From: Alphaproteobacteria bacterium
GTDB lineage: Bacteria; Pseudomonadota; Alphaproteobacteria; Micavibrionales; Micavibrionaceae
DNA length: 64,000 nucleotides
Direction: 5' to 3'
Assembly (NCBI GenBank): GCA_020442385.1
Contig: JAGRKE010000002.1
Location: forward strand, 248,001 to 312,000
Shown piece after piece: positions 34,711 through 44,078 of the stretch; positions within the stretch are counted from its first letter, which is position 1; every line of letters starts with the position of its first letter. The position numbers and the translations under genes were made by a program. Under the pieces are notes generated by a model. The model had not been told where the DNA came from. It worked only from the letters and a program-made list of their open reading frames with translations, and searched no databases.

Positions 34711-35864
34711 TTGATAGTTTTCGGCGCTTGCCCATCCTGCGCGAAAGTCAGGATGAAATCCGCATGTTCAGGTGCGGGGTAAAGCTCATCCCCAGCCTCA
34801 ACCTCTTGCTGTGCAAGCGCATAAATACGCGCAAGGTTTGCGGCAAATAAGCGCTGCCCGGCATCAGAAAGAAATTTGCGCTGACAAATCTGATTGAGGA
34901 AGTCAATCACATGCTGCGGCCGGGCCTGCTTGGTTCCAATTTCCTGCATGTAAATGCTTGTCTCGAATTTTGTAACCTCATAGGTAATGCCGGCCGAGGA
35001 TGCAATGTCCGCCTCATGCAAAATCAGGCACATGGTTGTCAGGTGTGCATTGGTTTCCAGCGCGGCAATGTCAGAATCAAGATTAAGGGTGTGGGTTTTG
35101 GTTTTATCTCCTAGATAATGATAGCGGTACGCCGCCTTCATCTGGTTCATCGGATTGCCCGGATCATCCAGCGGCGTAACCTCCGTACACAGCACCATCA
35201 TCTTGTAATCATCCAGCGCCTCTTCATCGACAAATCCAACCGCCTTAAAATACGGCAGCGCCAAATCATAGGATAATTTCTCCAAGCGACCCTGATAGAA
35301 CACGCCCTTAATCGTATTGCCGCGCCCGTCATGGCCGATATCGTGCGCGCACGCGCCCATGAGCAGCAGGCAAATCTGTTTCACATCGAAACTGCGCGCG
35401 GTGCCGTTATAGATGAAATTATGCACCGCAATCAGGCGCACAGCATTAAACAGCACTTTGCGGTAATGCATATTGTTATGATAGGCCAGATCATTCTCAA
35501 CCTCACCCAAAACGCTCGCGATCAGGATCGCTTGGATAAAATCTTCAGGCTCTTTAATTCCGAAATTTTCCAATGCGAAAACACATAAAGCGCTCAAAGA
35601 CGGCGCGCCAACTACCTGCCATTTACGGAGTAAATTGGCGCTTTGCTCGGTCAGGCTTTCCGATTCAACATGGCTTGAAAACATAAATTTTGCTTCATTT
35701 TCAAGACCTTCTAAGTCTTTCTTGAAATTCTCACAGACGCGCGCAAGGGTTTCCCCGGCCAGCGCTTCGTTGCTCCACGTTCCCGTAGGCTCTACCCCGT
35801 TTATCACAGGACCTAAATTTTGCAGTTTTTTAAGCCAGAAATCGGCTTTTTCTAATGAATTCAA
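34707..35864 (-). CDS. Class I cyclic-nucleotide phosphodiesterase-like HD protein
   Basis: A 385-residue soluble protein. AYHNNMHYRKVL (H129, H133), ACAHDIGHDGRGNTI (H174, D175, H178, N183) and ILHEADIAS (D286) match in order the metal-binding residues of class I 3',5'-cyclic nucleotide phosphodiesterases. The HDIGHDGRGNTI stretch fits the PDEase I signature H-D-[LIVMFY]-x-H-x-[AG]-x2-[NQ]-x-[LIVMFY] at every position. Residues 1-120 and 330-385 are not recognised and no sensory domain is obvious. Substrate could be cAMP, cGMP or another nucleotide. Single gene, transcribed towards lpxL with overlapping stops. Confidence 0.8.
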   Translation of the reverse strand: MNSLEKADFWLKKLQNLGPVINGVEPTGTWSNEALAGETLARVCENFKKDLEGLENEAKFMFSSHVESESLTEQSANLLRKWQVVGAPSLSALCVFALENFGIKEPEDFIQAILIASVLGEVENDLAYHNNMHYRKVLFNAVRLIAVHNFIYNGTARSFDVKQICLLLMGACAHDIGHDGRGNTIKGVFYQGRLEKLSYDLALPYFKAVGFVDEEALDDYKMMVLCTEVTPLDDPGNPMNQMKAAYRYHYLGDKTKTHTLNLDSDIAALETNAHLTTMCLILHEADIASSAGITYEVTKFETSIYMQEIGTKQARPQHVIDFLNQICQRKFLSDAGQRLFAANLARIYALAQQEVEAGDELYPAPEHADFILTFAQDGQAPKTIN

Positions 35865-36026
35865 CAGATTAATCCCAACCCAGTTAAACCATACCCCCTT
35901 ATTTTATTGTTATTTTAGAGGTTTTTTGTGCGTTTTGGTAGGCCCGTGTCCCTTAAACCATAGACCTGCCCTTTAACATACACTATAAACTTCAATTTTA
36001 CGCTATAAAAGCTTACGAGGAGCTTA

Positions 36027-37418
36027 ATGAGAACACAATGGACACCAAACTCCTGGCGCACAAAAACCGCCCTTCAAATGCCGTCTTACGAGGATACGGC
36101 ACTGCTGGCGCGCATCGAGGGTGATTTAGCGGCGCTGCCCCCGCTCGTCTTCGCCGGAGAAGCCCGTAATTTACAGGCGTCCCTGGCCGAAGTTGCCCAA
36201 GGAAAAGCCTTTCTTTTGCAAGGTGGGGATTGTGCAGAGAGCTTTGCCGAATTCAGCGCCAATAAAATTCGCGACACGTTTCGCGTGATATTGCAGATGG
36301 CTGTGGTGCTCACCTATGCCGGATCACTGCCCGTTGTAAAGATGGGCCGCATGGCCGGGCAATTCGCCAAGCCGCGCTCCAGCGATACAGAAACCAAAGA
36401 CGGCGTGACCTTGCCCAGCTATCGCGGAGATAACATCAACGGACTGGAATTTTCTGAAGAGGCCCGCCGCCACGATCCCGAGCGCATGCTCAAAGCCTAT
36501 CATCAAGCGTCCAGCACGCTGAACCTGCTGCGCGCGTTTGCCAATGGCGGCTATGCGGATTTGAACCGCGTGCATGGTTGGAATTTGGATTTCATTAAGG
36601 ACAGTCCGCTGGGCGCGCGCTACGAAGACCTCGCCTCGCGCATTGGCGATACATTGCGCTTTATGGCCGCCTGCGGGGTCACCAGCGAGAGCGTGCCAAC
36701 CCTGCGCCGTACCGATTTCTTCACCTCGCACGAAGCGCTGCTGCTCAATTACGAAGAAGCGCTGACACGCACAGACAGTTTGACCGGCGAGTGGTATGAC
36801 ACCTCTGCGCATTTCTTATGGGTCGGCGCACGCACGCACCAAGAAGACAATGCACAGATAGAATTTGTCAGCGGCATTAAAAACCCGCTCGGCCTGAAAT
36901 GCTCGCCCGCCATGGAAACGGATGAGCTGCTGCGCCTGATTGATAAGCTTAACCCTGAAAACACCCCCGGACGCCTGACCCTGATTGCCCGCATGGGCCA
37001 TGATCAGGTGGAAGAAAAACTCAGCCCGCTCGTGCGCGCGGTGAAAAAAGAGGGCCGCAGCGTTGTATGGTCGTGCGACCCGATGCATGGCAACACAATG
37101 ACCGCAGAGAGCGGCTATAAGACCCGCAATTTTGAGCATATTCTGCAAGAAGTAAAAGGCTTCTTCGCCGTGCATAAAGCCGAGGGCACACATCCGGGCG
37201 GTGTACATTTTGAAATGACAGGTCAGGATGTGACAGAATGTGTTGGCGGCGCAGAGTCGATTAGCGATGAAGATCTCTCCAGCCGTTATCACACGCATTG
37301 CGATCCGCGCCTGAATGCCAATCAAGCGCTGGAACTAGCGTTCCTGATTGCCGATGAGCTTAAACATATTGGCGGCGACCCGAACCTGCACACGATAGAA
37401 GCCGCCGCAGCGGAGTAA
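36027..37418 (+). CDS. aroG: 3-deoxy-7-phosphoheptulonate synthase, class II
   Basis: First enzyme of the shikimate pathway, joining PEP and erythrose 4-phosphate. The 463-residue sequence begins [17 protein letters not shown] and contains [29 protein letters not shown], and [10 protein letters not shown], the plant-like type II family. GAGGAG precedes ATG by a few bases. The next gene, nadE, starts 2 bases after its stop; the pairing is probably just operon packing. Confidence 0.95.
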   Translation: MRTQWTPNSWRTKTALQMPSYEDTALLARIEGDLAALPPLVFAGEARNLQASLAEVAQGKAFLLQGGDCAESFAEFSANKIRDTFRVILQMAVVLTYAGSLPVVKMGRMAGQFAKPRSSDTETKDGVTLPSYRGDNINGLEFSEEARRHDPERMLKAYHQASSTLNLLRAFANGGYADLNRVHGWNLDFIKDSPLGARYEDLASRIGDTLRFMAACGVTSESVPTLRRTDFFTSHEALLLNYEEALTRTDSLTGEWYDTSAHFLWVGARTHQEDNAQIEFVSGIKNPLGLKCSPAMETDELLRLIDKLNPENTPGRLTLIARMGHDQVEEKLSPLVRAVKKEGRSVVWSCDPMHGNTMTAESGYKTRNFEHILQEVKGFFAVHKAEGTHPGGVHFEMTGQDVTECVGGAESISDEDLSSRYHTHCDPRLNANQALELAFLIADELKHIGGDPNLHTIEAAAAE

Positions 37419-37420
37419 GT

Positions 37421-39061
37421 ATGACCCTGCACCTCAAGATTGCACTGGCCCAGATCAATCCCATCGTGGGGAATTTGCGCTATAACAGCGATAAGATCGT
37501 TGAGCACTGGCAGCGCGCGGATGAATGCGACCTTGTCGTGTTCTCCGAGCTGGCTCTGTGCGGATACCCGCCGGAGGATTTAATCCTCAAACCGTTTTTC
37601 ATCAAGCAATGCGAAAACGCGCTGGCTGATCTGTTGAGCAGAACTGCGGACTTCAAAGCCGCGGCACTGATCGGCGCGCCCGTCCTGCATGAGGAAAAAA
37701 TCTATAATGCCGCCCATCTGATTGAGGGCGGGAAAATCATCGCCACCATCTTTAAACATCATTTGCCCAATTACGGTGTGTTTGATGAGCAGCGCATTTT
37801 TACCCGCGGCCCATTGCCAGCGCCAGTTGAATTTCGCGGCCATAAACTCGGCATCATGATTTGCGAAGATATGTGGTACGCGGATGTCGCCGCCCACCTT
37901 AAAAACCAAGACGCAGAGATTTTCATCGTTCCCAATGGCAGCCCATTTGAGGCCGACAAAGAAGATGCGCGCATGAATTTCGCCAAGGCGCGCGTCACCG
38001 AAAATTCTCTACCTCTTGTCTATGTCAATCAGGTCGGCGGGCAGGACGAGCTGATCTTTGATGGTGGCTCTTTTGTGATGAATAAAGACGGTGAAATTAC
38101 CGGCGAAGCCCCGTATTTCCAAGAATCTTTACTCCTCTGTCATTCCGACAGAGCGGAGCGATTGGAGGAATCTTCACAACAAACAAGCGGAGAAGATCCC
38201 TCGACTAACGCTCGGGATGACAATGAAGTGATATACAAAGCTCTGGTTCTCGGGCTGAAAGACTATGTGCAAAAGAACAATTTTCCCGGCGTTTTGATCG
38301 GCATGTCCGGCGGCATCGATAGCGCGCTATCGGCCGCGATCGCCGCGGATGCGCTCGGCCCTGAACATGTCACCTGCGTGATGATGCCATCACAATTTAC
38401 CTCAGACGACAGTCTTGAGGATGCGCGCAGCTGCGCCGATGCGCTTGGCGTGAATTACGACACCATTCCCATCGATCAGCCGATGAGCGCCTTTACCACC
38501 ATCATTCCGGGTCTTGAAGGCATCGCGCATGAAAATATACAGCCGCGCATTCGCGCCACCATCCTGATGGGCCTATCAAATAAAAGCGGCCTGATGTTAC
38601 TTTCTACCGGGAACAAATCCGAAATGGCGGTGGGCTATGCTACGCTCTATGGCGATATGTGCGGCGGATTTAACGCGCTTAAGGATTTGTACAAAACACA
38701 AGTTTACGCCCTATCGAACTGGCGTAATACGCAAGGACCCTCGCCCGTAATCCCGGAGCGCATTATCACCAAAGCCCCTACGGCCGAGCTGAAAGACAAT
38801 CAAACCGATCAAGACACGTTGCCGGAATATGCGGATCTGGATGATATTCTTTCCTGCCTGATTGAGCATGATATGGGCATAGAAGAGATTGTGAAGCGCG
38901 GCCATGACAAGGACACCGTCGCCCGCGTTTGGAAAATGCTGGACCGCGCCGAGTATAAACGCCGCCAAGCCCCGCCGGGCATTAAAATCACATCCCGGGC
39001 CTTTGGCCGTGATCGGCGCTACCCGATCACCAACCACTTTGTGAATATCATTGAAAATTAG
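37421..39061 (+). CDS. nadE: Glutamine-dependent NAD+ synthetase with palindromic-element insertion
   Basis: Makes NAD+ from deamido-NAD+ using glutamine ammonia. Residues 1 to about 235 form the nitrilase-like glutaminase (Glu in FSELALCGYPPED, Lys in KHHLPNYG, Cys in MICEDMW); about 275-546 form the synthetase with P-loop GMSGGIDSALSAA. Between them about 30 residues (near 239-269, CHSDRAERLEESSQ...DPSTNARDDNE) do not look like NadE and are encoded by an imperfect palindrome (38138-38222). The frame is intact, and both active sites are present, so the enzyme should work with a longer linker. Confidence 0.93.
   Translation: MTLHLKIALAQINPIVGNLRYNSDKIVEHWQRADECDLVVFSELALCGYPPEDLILKPFFIKQCENALADLLSRTADFKAAALIGAPVLHEEKIYNAAHLIEGGKIIATIFKHHLPNYGVFDEQRIFTRGPLPAPVEFRGHKLGIMICEDMWYADVAAHLKNQDAEIFIVPNGSPFEADKEDARMNFAKARVTENSLPLVYVNQVGGQDELIFDGGSFVMNKDGEITGEAPYFQESLLLCHSDRAERLEESSQQTSGEDPSTNARDDNEVIYKALVLGLKDYVQKNNFPGVLIGMSGGIDSALSAAIAADALGPEHVTCVMMPSQFTSDDSLEDARSCADALGVNYDTIPIDQPMSAFTTIIPGLEGIAHENIQPRIRATILMGLSNKSGLMLLSTGNKSEMAVGYATLYGDMCGGFNALKDLYKTQVYALSNWRNTQGPSPVIPERIITKAPTAELKDNQTDQDTLPEYADLDDILSCLIEHDMGIEEIVKRGHDKDTVARVWKMLDRAEYKRRQAPPGIKITSRAFGRDRRYPITNHFVNIIEN
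38138..38222. repeat. Palindromic element inserted in frame inside nadE
   Basis: 85 bases with two pairs of 11-base arms: TGTCATTCCGA (38138-38148) with TCGGGATGACA (38212-38222), and GAGGAATCTTC (38165-38175) with GAAGATCCCTC (38192-38202), one mismatch each. Palindromes of the TGTCATTCCGA...TCGGAATGACA type are common mobile-looking repeats in several bacterial groups, and Rickettsia palindromic elements insert in frame into genes in the same way. Confidence 0.75.
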
Positions 39062-39111
39062 TGCGCAGAGCGCTATTCAATTAGGCTGAGCTTATAAAAG
39101 AAAGAACAACA

Positions 39112-40458
39112 ATGTCCGTAAGAGTCCGTTTCGCCCCATCACCCACAGGCTTCCTGCATATCGGGAATGCGCGCACCGCCCTGCTTACATGGTTGTTTGC
39201 GCGCAAAAACAGCGGGCATTTCCTTTTGCGCATTGATGATACAGACCGCGAGCGCAGCCGCGATGAATGCGAACAGGACATCATGGACAGCCTGACATGG
39301 CTCGGCCTGAACTGGGATGACAAAGCCAATCAGAAAGATCGCATGGATTTCTACAACAAGCGCATTACCCAGCTGAAGGCCGATGGTCGCTTGTATCCCT
39401 GCTATGAAACGCCGGAAGAGCTTTCCCTAAAGCGCAAGAGTCAGCTCTCACGCGGCAAACCGCCGATCTATGACCGCGCAGCGCTGGATTTAACCGATGC
39501 GCAAAAAGCAAAATACGAAGCTGAAGGTCGCCAACCGCACTGGCGCTTTAAATTGCTGGACGAGCCGATCGAGTGGGATGATCTGATCCGCGGCCCCGTC
39601 AGCTTTAAGGGCAGCGATCTATCCGACCCTGTTGTCCTGCGCGAAGATGGCACGCCGCTCTATCACCTGTGTTCGGTGATTGACGATATCGATTTTGGCA
39701 TTACCCATGTCATTCGCGGTGAGGACCACGTCTCCAACACCGCCACACATGTGCAGATGTTCAAGGCCATGGGCGCAACCCCGCCGGAATTTGTGCATAT
39801 GTCGCTGATTTCCGATGCGGAAGGCGGCAAGCTCTCCAAGCGCCTCGGGTCTTTGAGTATGCGTGACCTGCGCGAAGATGAGGGGCTGGAGCCGATGAGC
39901 ATTATCAGCCTGCTGGCACGTCTTGGCACGTCCGATCCGATTGAGGCGTTCCGCGCAATTGATCCGATTATCGAAAGTTTCGATTTTTCCAAATTCTCAC
40001 GCGGCACACCCAAATTCGACCCGGAAGAGCTGGTGCGCCTGAACGCGAAAATTCTGCACGAAACGGGTTATGAAGATATTAAACCACGCCTTGATGAAAT
40101 CGGGGCGGACGACGTGGATGAAACATTCTGGAACGCGGTGCGCCCCAACCTTGAAAAACTCTCCGATATCAAAGATTGGTGGCATGTGGCCAAAGGCCCG
40201 GTTGAGCCGGTGATCGAAGATGCGGACTTTATCGCACAAGCTGCCGCGCTTCTGCCCCCTGCCCCGTGGGATGAAAACACATGGAGCACATGGGCCAACA
40301 AGGTGAAGGATGAGACTGGCCGTAAAGGAAAACAGCTCTTCATGCCGCTGCGCCAAGCTCTAACCGGCATGGAACACGGGCCGGAGCTGTCTGATCTTTT
40401 GGTTCTGATCGGCCCGGAAAAAGCGCAGGAGCGCCTATCGTTCAAAAAAGCCGCCTGA
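39112..40458 (+). CDS. gltX: Glutamyl-tRNA synthetase
   Basis: Charges tRNA with glutamate. The 448-residue class I synthetase has RFAPSPTGFLHIGNA (HIGH motif as HIGN, 16-19), IDDTDRERS and the KLSKR form of KMSKS near residue 245. Many alphaproteobacteria have two gltX genes and lack GlnRS, so this may be a non-discriminating or second copy; the window cannot decide. Its stop shares a base with the start of trmJ (TGATG). Confidence 0.93.
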   Translation: MSVRVRFAPSPTGFLHIGNARTALLTWLFARKNSGHFLLRIDDTDRERSRDECEQDIMDSLTWLGLNWDDKANQKDRMDFYNKRITQLKADGRLYPCYETPEELSLKRKSQLSRGKPPIYDRAALDLTDAQKAKYEAEGRQPHWRFKLLDEPIEWDDLIRGPVSFKGSDLSDPVVLREDGTPLYHLCSVIDDIDFGITHVIRGEDHVSNTATHVQMFKAMGATPPEFVHMSLISDAEGGKLSKRLGSLSMRDLREDEGLEPMSIISLLARLGTSDPIEAFRAIDPIIESFDFSKFSRGTPKFDPEELVRLNAKILHETGYEDIKPRLDEIGADDVDETFWNAVRPNLEKLSDIKDWWHVAKGPVEPVIEDADFIAQAAALLPPAPWDENTWSTWANKVKDETGRKGKQLFMPLRQALTGMEHGPELSDLLVLIGPEKAQERLSFKKAA

Positions 40459-41186
40459 TGCCTGATTTAACGCCCAGCCTTATCCTGACCCGCCCGCAAA
40501 TGGGCGAGAATATTGGCGCGGCGGCGCGGGCCATGCTCAATTTCAACCTCACAGATTTACGTCTTGTTGCCCCGCGCGATGGCTGGCCCAACCAAGCTGC
40601 GGTCGATATGTCTTCGGGCGCGCTGGATATCCTGCCTCAGCCCGGCCTGTTTGACACCCTGCCCGACGCTCTGGCCGATTGCCATTACACTTACGCCACC
40701 AGCGCCCGCACGCGCGACATGGTCAAAGCCGTTATGGATTTAGAAACCGCGATGAAGGACGCCCATGCCCGCCGCGCGCAGGGGCAAAAGATTGCTTTTA
40801 TTTTAGGGCCGGAGCGCACAGGGCTGGAGAATGATGACATTGCCCTTTGCAACGCGCTGATCCATATTCCGACCAACCCGGCATTTTCATCCCTCAATCT
40901 GGGACAATGCGCCTTATTGCTGTGTTCGACTTGGGGATTGAGTAATATTGAACATCAACCAAGCACTGAAGATAATCTGCCCGCAACCCAAGATAATATG
41001 AGTGAATTTTTGGAACGGCTGGAAAGTGAGCTTGATCGCTCCGGCTTTTTTAGAGATGAAGGCCTAAAGCCAACCATGGTTCGTAATATCAAAAATATTT
41101 TTACGCGCGGCGATCTAACAGACCAAGAGGTGCGCACATTGCATGGCATACTATCCGCCCTGATCGGCAACAAAAAAAGCCGCTAA
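40458..41186 (+). CDS. trmJ: tRNA (cytidine/uridine-2'-O-)-methyltransferase TrmJ-like
   Basis: SPOUT-fold SAM-dependent methyltransferase acting on tRNA position 32 in known TrmJ enzymes. The 242-residue protein has motif 1 LTRPQMGENIGAAARAMLNF (N-G-R/N region), motif 2 KIAFILGPERTGLEND and motif 3 IPTNPAFSSLNLGQCALLL. It directly follows gltX with a 1-base overlap. Confidence 0.9.
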   Translation: MPDLTPSLILTRPQMGENIGAAARAMLNFNLTDLRLVAPRDGWPNQAAVDMSSGALDILPQPGLFDTLPDALADCHYTYATSARTRDMVKAVMDLETAMKDAHARRAQGQKIAFILGPERTGLENDDIALCNALIHIPTNPAFSSLNLGQCALLLCSTWGLSNIEHQPSTEDNLPATQDNMSEFLERLESELDRSGFFRDEGLKPTMVRNIKNIFTRGDLTDQEVRTLHGILSALIGNKKSR

Positions 41187-41214
41187 AAAAAAGCCGCCCT
41201 GGGTAGGACGGCTT
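41183..41214 (-). terminator. Terminator of the 118-residue gene
   Basis: AAGCCGCCCT (41191-41200), loop GGGT, AGGACGGCTT (41205-41214) with one mismatch. Read on the minus strand it is followed by eight T, so it ends the 41241-41597 transcript; it may also stop trmJ transcription. Confidence 0.75.
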
Positions 41215-41240
41215 CGAAAGGAGTTTAGGTAAACTTTATT

Positions 41241-41597
41241 CTAGGCAACGCGCTTTTTCACCTGACGGTTTAGCGGAGCAAGCCCGCCCTTCAAACGCGC
41301 AATCATCTTTTGTGTATGTCCTTTGTCATCATAAACAGGCGTGGCGGCATCTAAATGCGTCTCTTTAAAAAATAAGAACATCTCTCCGTTCGGGTTATTC
41401 TTCGTCGGCCAGCGCTTCGTCAGCACGCCCGCATCGCTCAAAATCTTGCTGTCGCGCACATCGATGCCCATCGCAGTTGCGTAATACTGATCCTCGATCA
41501 ACTCCATGTGATCGCACAGTTGCACCCGCTGACCCATGATCTCTACGATCCCGAGGGTATCGGCATATTCCTGCTCTATAAAGTCACTATATTTCAT
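41241..41597 (-). CDS. Small protein of unknown function
   Basis: A 118-residue soluble protein: MKYSDFIEQEYADTLGIVEIMG at the start, then a mixed region with GEMFLFFKETHLDAATPVYD and a basic C-terminus LKGGLAPLNRQVKKRVA. I do not recognise it. GGGTG lies before ATG and a strong terminator follows, so it is a real monocistronic gene. It lies between trmJ and rpsD. Confidence 0.7.
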   Translation of the reverse strand: MKYSDFIEQEYADTLGIVEIMGQRVQLCDHMELIEDQYYATAMGIDVRDSKILSDAGVLTKRWPTKNNPNGEMFLFFKETHLDAATPVYDDKGHTQKMIARLKGGLAPLNRQVKKRVA

Positions 41598-41679
41598 TTA
41601 GATCACACCCAGCTTTAAAAGCTTAATAAATTCTTAACATAAGAATACACATTTGGCGGTTTTTTTGCAAAAACAAAGA

Positions 41680-41706
41680 AAAAGCCCTTGAAAAACAAGG
41701 GCTTTT
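41680..41706 (-). terminator. Terminator of rpsD
   Basis: AAAAGCCCTTG (41680-41690), loop of five A, CAAGGGCTTTT (41696-41706): a perfect 11-bp stem 30 bases after the rpsD stop, with a T-rich tail on the minus strand. Confidence 0.85.
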
Positions 41707-41736
41707 TGAACTCTGTAAACGGGCTGTGAGCGCCGA

Positions 41737-42357
41737 TTATCGTGAATAAAATTCCACAATCAGGTGCGGTTCCATCATCACCGGGTACGGCACATCTTCC
41801 AGCGCAGGTGTGCGCAGGAACGTTGCCTTAAAGGTTTTGAAGTCCACATCAACATATTCAGGCACATCGCGCTCTGGCTTTTGTGTTGCTTCCAAAATCA
41901 TCGGAATTGTGCGTGAAGATTCTTTGATCTCGATCACATCGCCTTCTTTAACCTGATAAGACGGGATGTTTACGCTTTTACCATTTACCAATACGTGCTT
42001 GTGGTTCACAACCTGACGAGCGGCAAATACGGTCGGCACAAACTGTGCACGGTAGATCACAGCGTCCAAGCGGCGTTCCAGCAGACCGATCAGGTTCTGA
42101 CCAGTATCGCCCTTCAGGCGGCTGGCTTCTTTGAAGTAACGGCGGAATTGTTTCTCACCGATATTGCCGTAATAGCCTTTCAGCTTTTGCTTCGCCATCA
42201 GCTGAATACCGAAATCTGTCGGCTTACCACGGCGGTTTGCACCGTGCATACCAGGGCCGGTTTGGCGTGAATTATAAGGTGATTTAGGACGACCCCACAG
42301 GTTTGCACCTACACGGCGGTCAATTTTATGTTTTGCGGCTGCGCGCTTACCACTCAT
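41737..42357 (-). CDS. rpsD: 30S ribosomal protein S4
   Basis: Primary 16S rRNA-binding protein of the small subunit. The 206-residue sequence has [19 protein letters not shown] near the N-terminus, [17 protein letters not shown], and the S4 RNA-binding domain [20 protein letters not shown]. It stands alone here rather than in the alpha operon, with its own promoter (42486-42513), a leader of about 120 bases and a terminator. S4 represses its own operon in other bacteria; a similar role at this leader is possible. Confidence 0.97.
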   Translation of the reverse strand: MSGKRAAAKHKIDRRVGANLWGRPKSPYNSRQTGPGMHGANRRGKPTDFGIQLMAKQKLKGYYGNIGEKQFRRYFKEASRLKGDTGQNLIGLLERRLDAVIYRAQFVPTVFAARQVVNHKHVLVNGKSVNIPSYQVKEGDVIEIKESSRTIPMILEATQKPERDVPEYVDVDFKTFKATFLRTPALEDVPYPVMMEPHLIVEFYSR

Positions 42358-42485
42358 AGCAGTTTCCTTTCTTTGACCTGCTCTTTATTTACAGGCTCTA
42401 CGTTGTCCCGATAGACCGAATTAGGTTTGAAGGCTCCCGCCATCAACGGTGAACACCACGCTCACTCTTTCTCAGGAATGGGCGC

Positions 42486-42513
42486 AATATACCTATTTGA
42501 CGGAAAATGTCAA
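42486..42513 (-). promoter_or_regulatory. Promoter of rpsD
   Basis: On the minus strand TTGACA (-35, 42508-42513), 16 bases, TATATT (-10, 42486-42491). A near-consensus housekeeping promoter. Transcription should start near 42479, leaving a leader of about 120 bases before ATG (42357). Confidence 0.75.
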
Positions 42514-42529
42514 AAATAAAGTGTATTTT

Positions 42530-43495
42530 TTAAATAACAAACATAAAGCCGATATAGGCAAGATAGAGCGCCACAAAACCGGCCCCTTCTAAACGGCTGA
42601 TTTTATGTCCGGTTAATATGACAGGAAACAGAACAGCGGCGCTGGCCAGCATAATCCAGACATCGATTTCTACGATACGCCCAGACAGCGGCAAAGGCGC
42701 AATCAGCGCGGTTACGCCAAGAATACTCAGGATGTTAAACAGGTTGCTGCCCAAAACATTACCGATAATCACATCGCTATGCCCGCGAATGGAGGCGACA
42801 ATCGCCGTTGCCAGCTCGGGCAGAGACGTCCCAAAGGCAATCAAGCTGAGGCCGATGACAGCTTCGGAGATTCCAAAGCTGCGCGCAATGGAGGCAGCCC
42901 CCTCAACCAGATAATGCGCACCCACCACCAAAAACAACAACCCGCCGATAAGAAAAACAATGGACAAAAGCGCACTATCCTTCGGCGGCGTCATGTCTTC
43001 TGAAATATGCTCGCGCAGATCTTTTTGCGCTTTTTTCTGTTCAGTGCGGCGCTCATTCTTCTCTGATGAATAAGCGAAGTATAAATAGCCGAAAAGCACA
43101 AGCAACATCATTGCGCCAGCCCGCCAATCAATAACATCGAGGAATGATAAGCAAGCCAGCCCCGCACTTACAACGATAACAGCCAGCGAATCCCGGCGCA
43201 CGGCCGCACTGTCGCATAAAAGCGGAGTAATTAAACCCGCCGTTCCCAAAATCAACAAAACATTAGCAATGTTGCTTCCCACCACATTGCCCAGAGCAAT
43301 CTCGGGCGAGCCACTAAGCGCGGCATTAATGCTTACGATAAGCTCAGGCGCGGATGTACCAAAACCAACCACCACAAGGCTAACCAGAAGGGTTGAAATC
43401 CCCATACGATAGGCGAGAGCTACACTGCCGCGCACGAGCCCTTCTCCGCCCAGAAACAGCAAAACAAGACCACCGATGATGTAAACAAAATCCAT
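42530..43495 (-). CDS. Calcium/sodium antiporter (CaCA family, YrbG-like)
   Basis: Inner-membrane cation exchanger of 321 residues with about ten membrane segments and the two alpha repeats of the family: VGFGTSAPELIVSINAAL...GNVVGSNIANVL (about 42-82) and IAFGTSLPELATAIVASI...GNVLGSNLFNIL (about 218-255). A charged loop (about 138-170) separates the halves. It follows the MAPEG gene by 9 bases. Confidence 0.92.
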   Translation of the reverse strand: MDFVYIIGGLVLLFLGGEGLVRGSVALAYRMGISTLLVSLVVVGFGTSAPELIVSINAALSGSPEIALGNVVGSNIANVLLILGTAGLITPLLCDSAAVRRDSLAVIVVSAGLACLSFLDVIDWRAGAMMLLVLFGYLYFAYSSEKNERRTEQKKAQKDLREHISEDMTPPKDSALLSIVFLIGGLLFLVVGAHYLVEGAASIARSFGISEAVIGLSLIAFGTSLPELATAIVASIRGHSDVIIGNVLGSNLFNILSILGVTALIAPLPLSGRIVEIDVWIMLASAAVLFPVILTGHKISRLEGAGFVALYLAYIGFMFVI

Positions 43496-43504
43496 GAATA
43501 CGCT

Positions 43505-43930
43505 TTATAACAAAAAGATATGAACAAACAAAAACACCCACATGAGCAACAGCAAGACAAGCCCCGTCCCAAAAGCCCGAATGCGGTGCGGAATATAATT
43601 GCTGCCTGTATGAATGTAGCTATGCGCCAAACGACTGAGGATATAAAGCCAAGCCAGCACAACAAACACCCAAGATTTCAAACCAAACAACAAGGCAAAG
43701 GCAATCACCAGACCAAATAGCGGCGGGGTTTCAAACTGATTGGATAAATTATTCTGAAGCTTTCGCACCTTCTCCGGCCATTTTGAATTATCCAGCGCGA
43801 TCTCTGCGAGCTGTACCTCACCAGCTTTGTACGCAGCAACGCGCGCGCGATACATACGAAAAGCCACCGAAAATACCAGCAGCACATGAATAAATAGGGG
43901 AACAATAAGAACTTGATCAATCAGCGGCAT
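43505..43930 (-). CDS. MAPEG family membrane protein
   Basis: A 141-residue protein with four hydrophobic segments. ATG 43930 is chosen because GAGG lies 7 bases upstream; a TTG four codons earlier overlaps that site. LSNQFETPPLFGLVIAFAL and RLAHSYIHTGSNYIPHRIRAF match MAPEG proteins (eicosanoid and glutathione metabolism relatives). Bacterial members are mostly uncharacterised. Between tRNA(CAT) and the antiporter gene. Confidence 0.82.
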   Translation of the reverse strand: MPLIDQVLIVPLFIHVLLVFSVAFRMYRARVAAYKAGEVQLAEIALDNSKWPEKVRKLQNNLSNQFETPPLFGLVIAFALLFGLKSWVFVVLAWLYILSRLAHSYIHTGSNYIPHRIRAFGTGLVLLLLMWVFLFVHIFLL

Positions 43931-43954
43931 AATAAACCTCAATTTTTGAGAAAA

Positions 43955-44031
43955 TGGTGGGCCCGGCAGGACTTGAACCTGCGACCAATCCGTTATGAGC
44001 GGACTGCTCTAACCAGCTGAGCTACAGGCCC
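43955..44031 (-). tRNA. tRNA(CAT), probably tRNA-Ile2, else elongator tRNA-Met
   Basis: A 77-base minus-strand cloverleaf with encoded CCA: acceptor GGGCCTG/CGGGCCC, D stem GCTC/GAGC, anticodon loop CTCATAA (anticodon CAT), T arm GCAGG TTCAAGT CCTGC. The TTGGTCGC variable region and the T arm resemble tRNA-Ile2, whose C34 is modified by TilS to read AUA. A tRNA model is needed to exclude Met. Confidence 0.9.
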
Positions 44032-44078
44032 TTAAGATCAGCTTATTATCTAAGCCTGCGCTTATAAAGCGAAAAACC

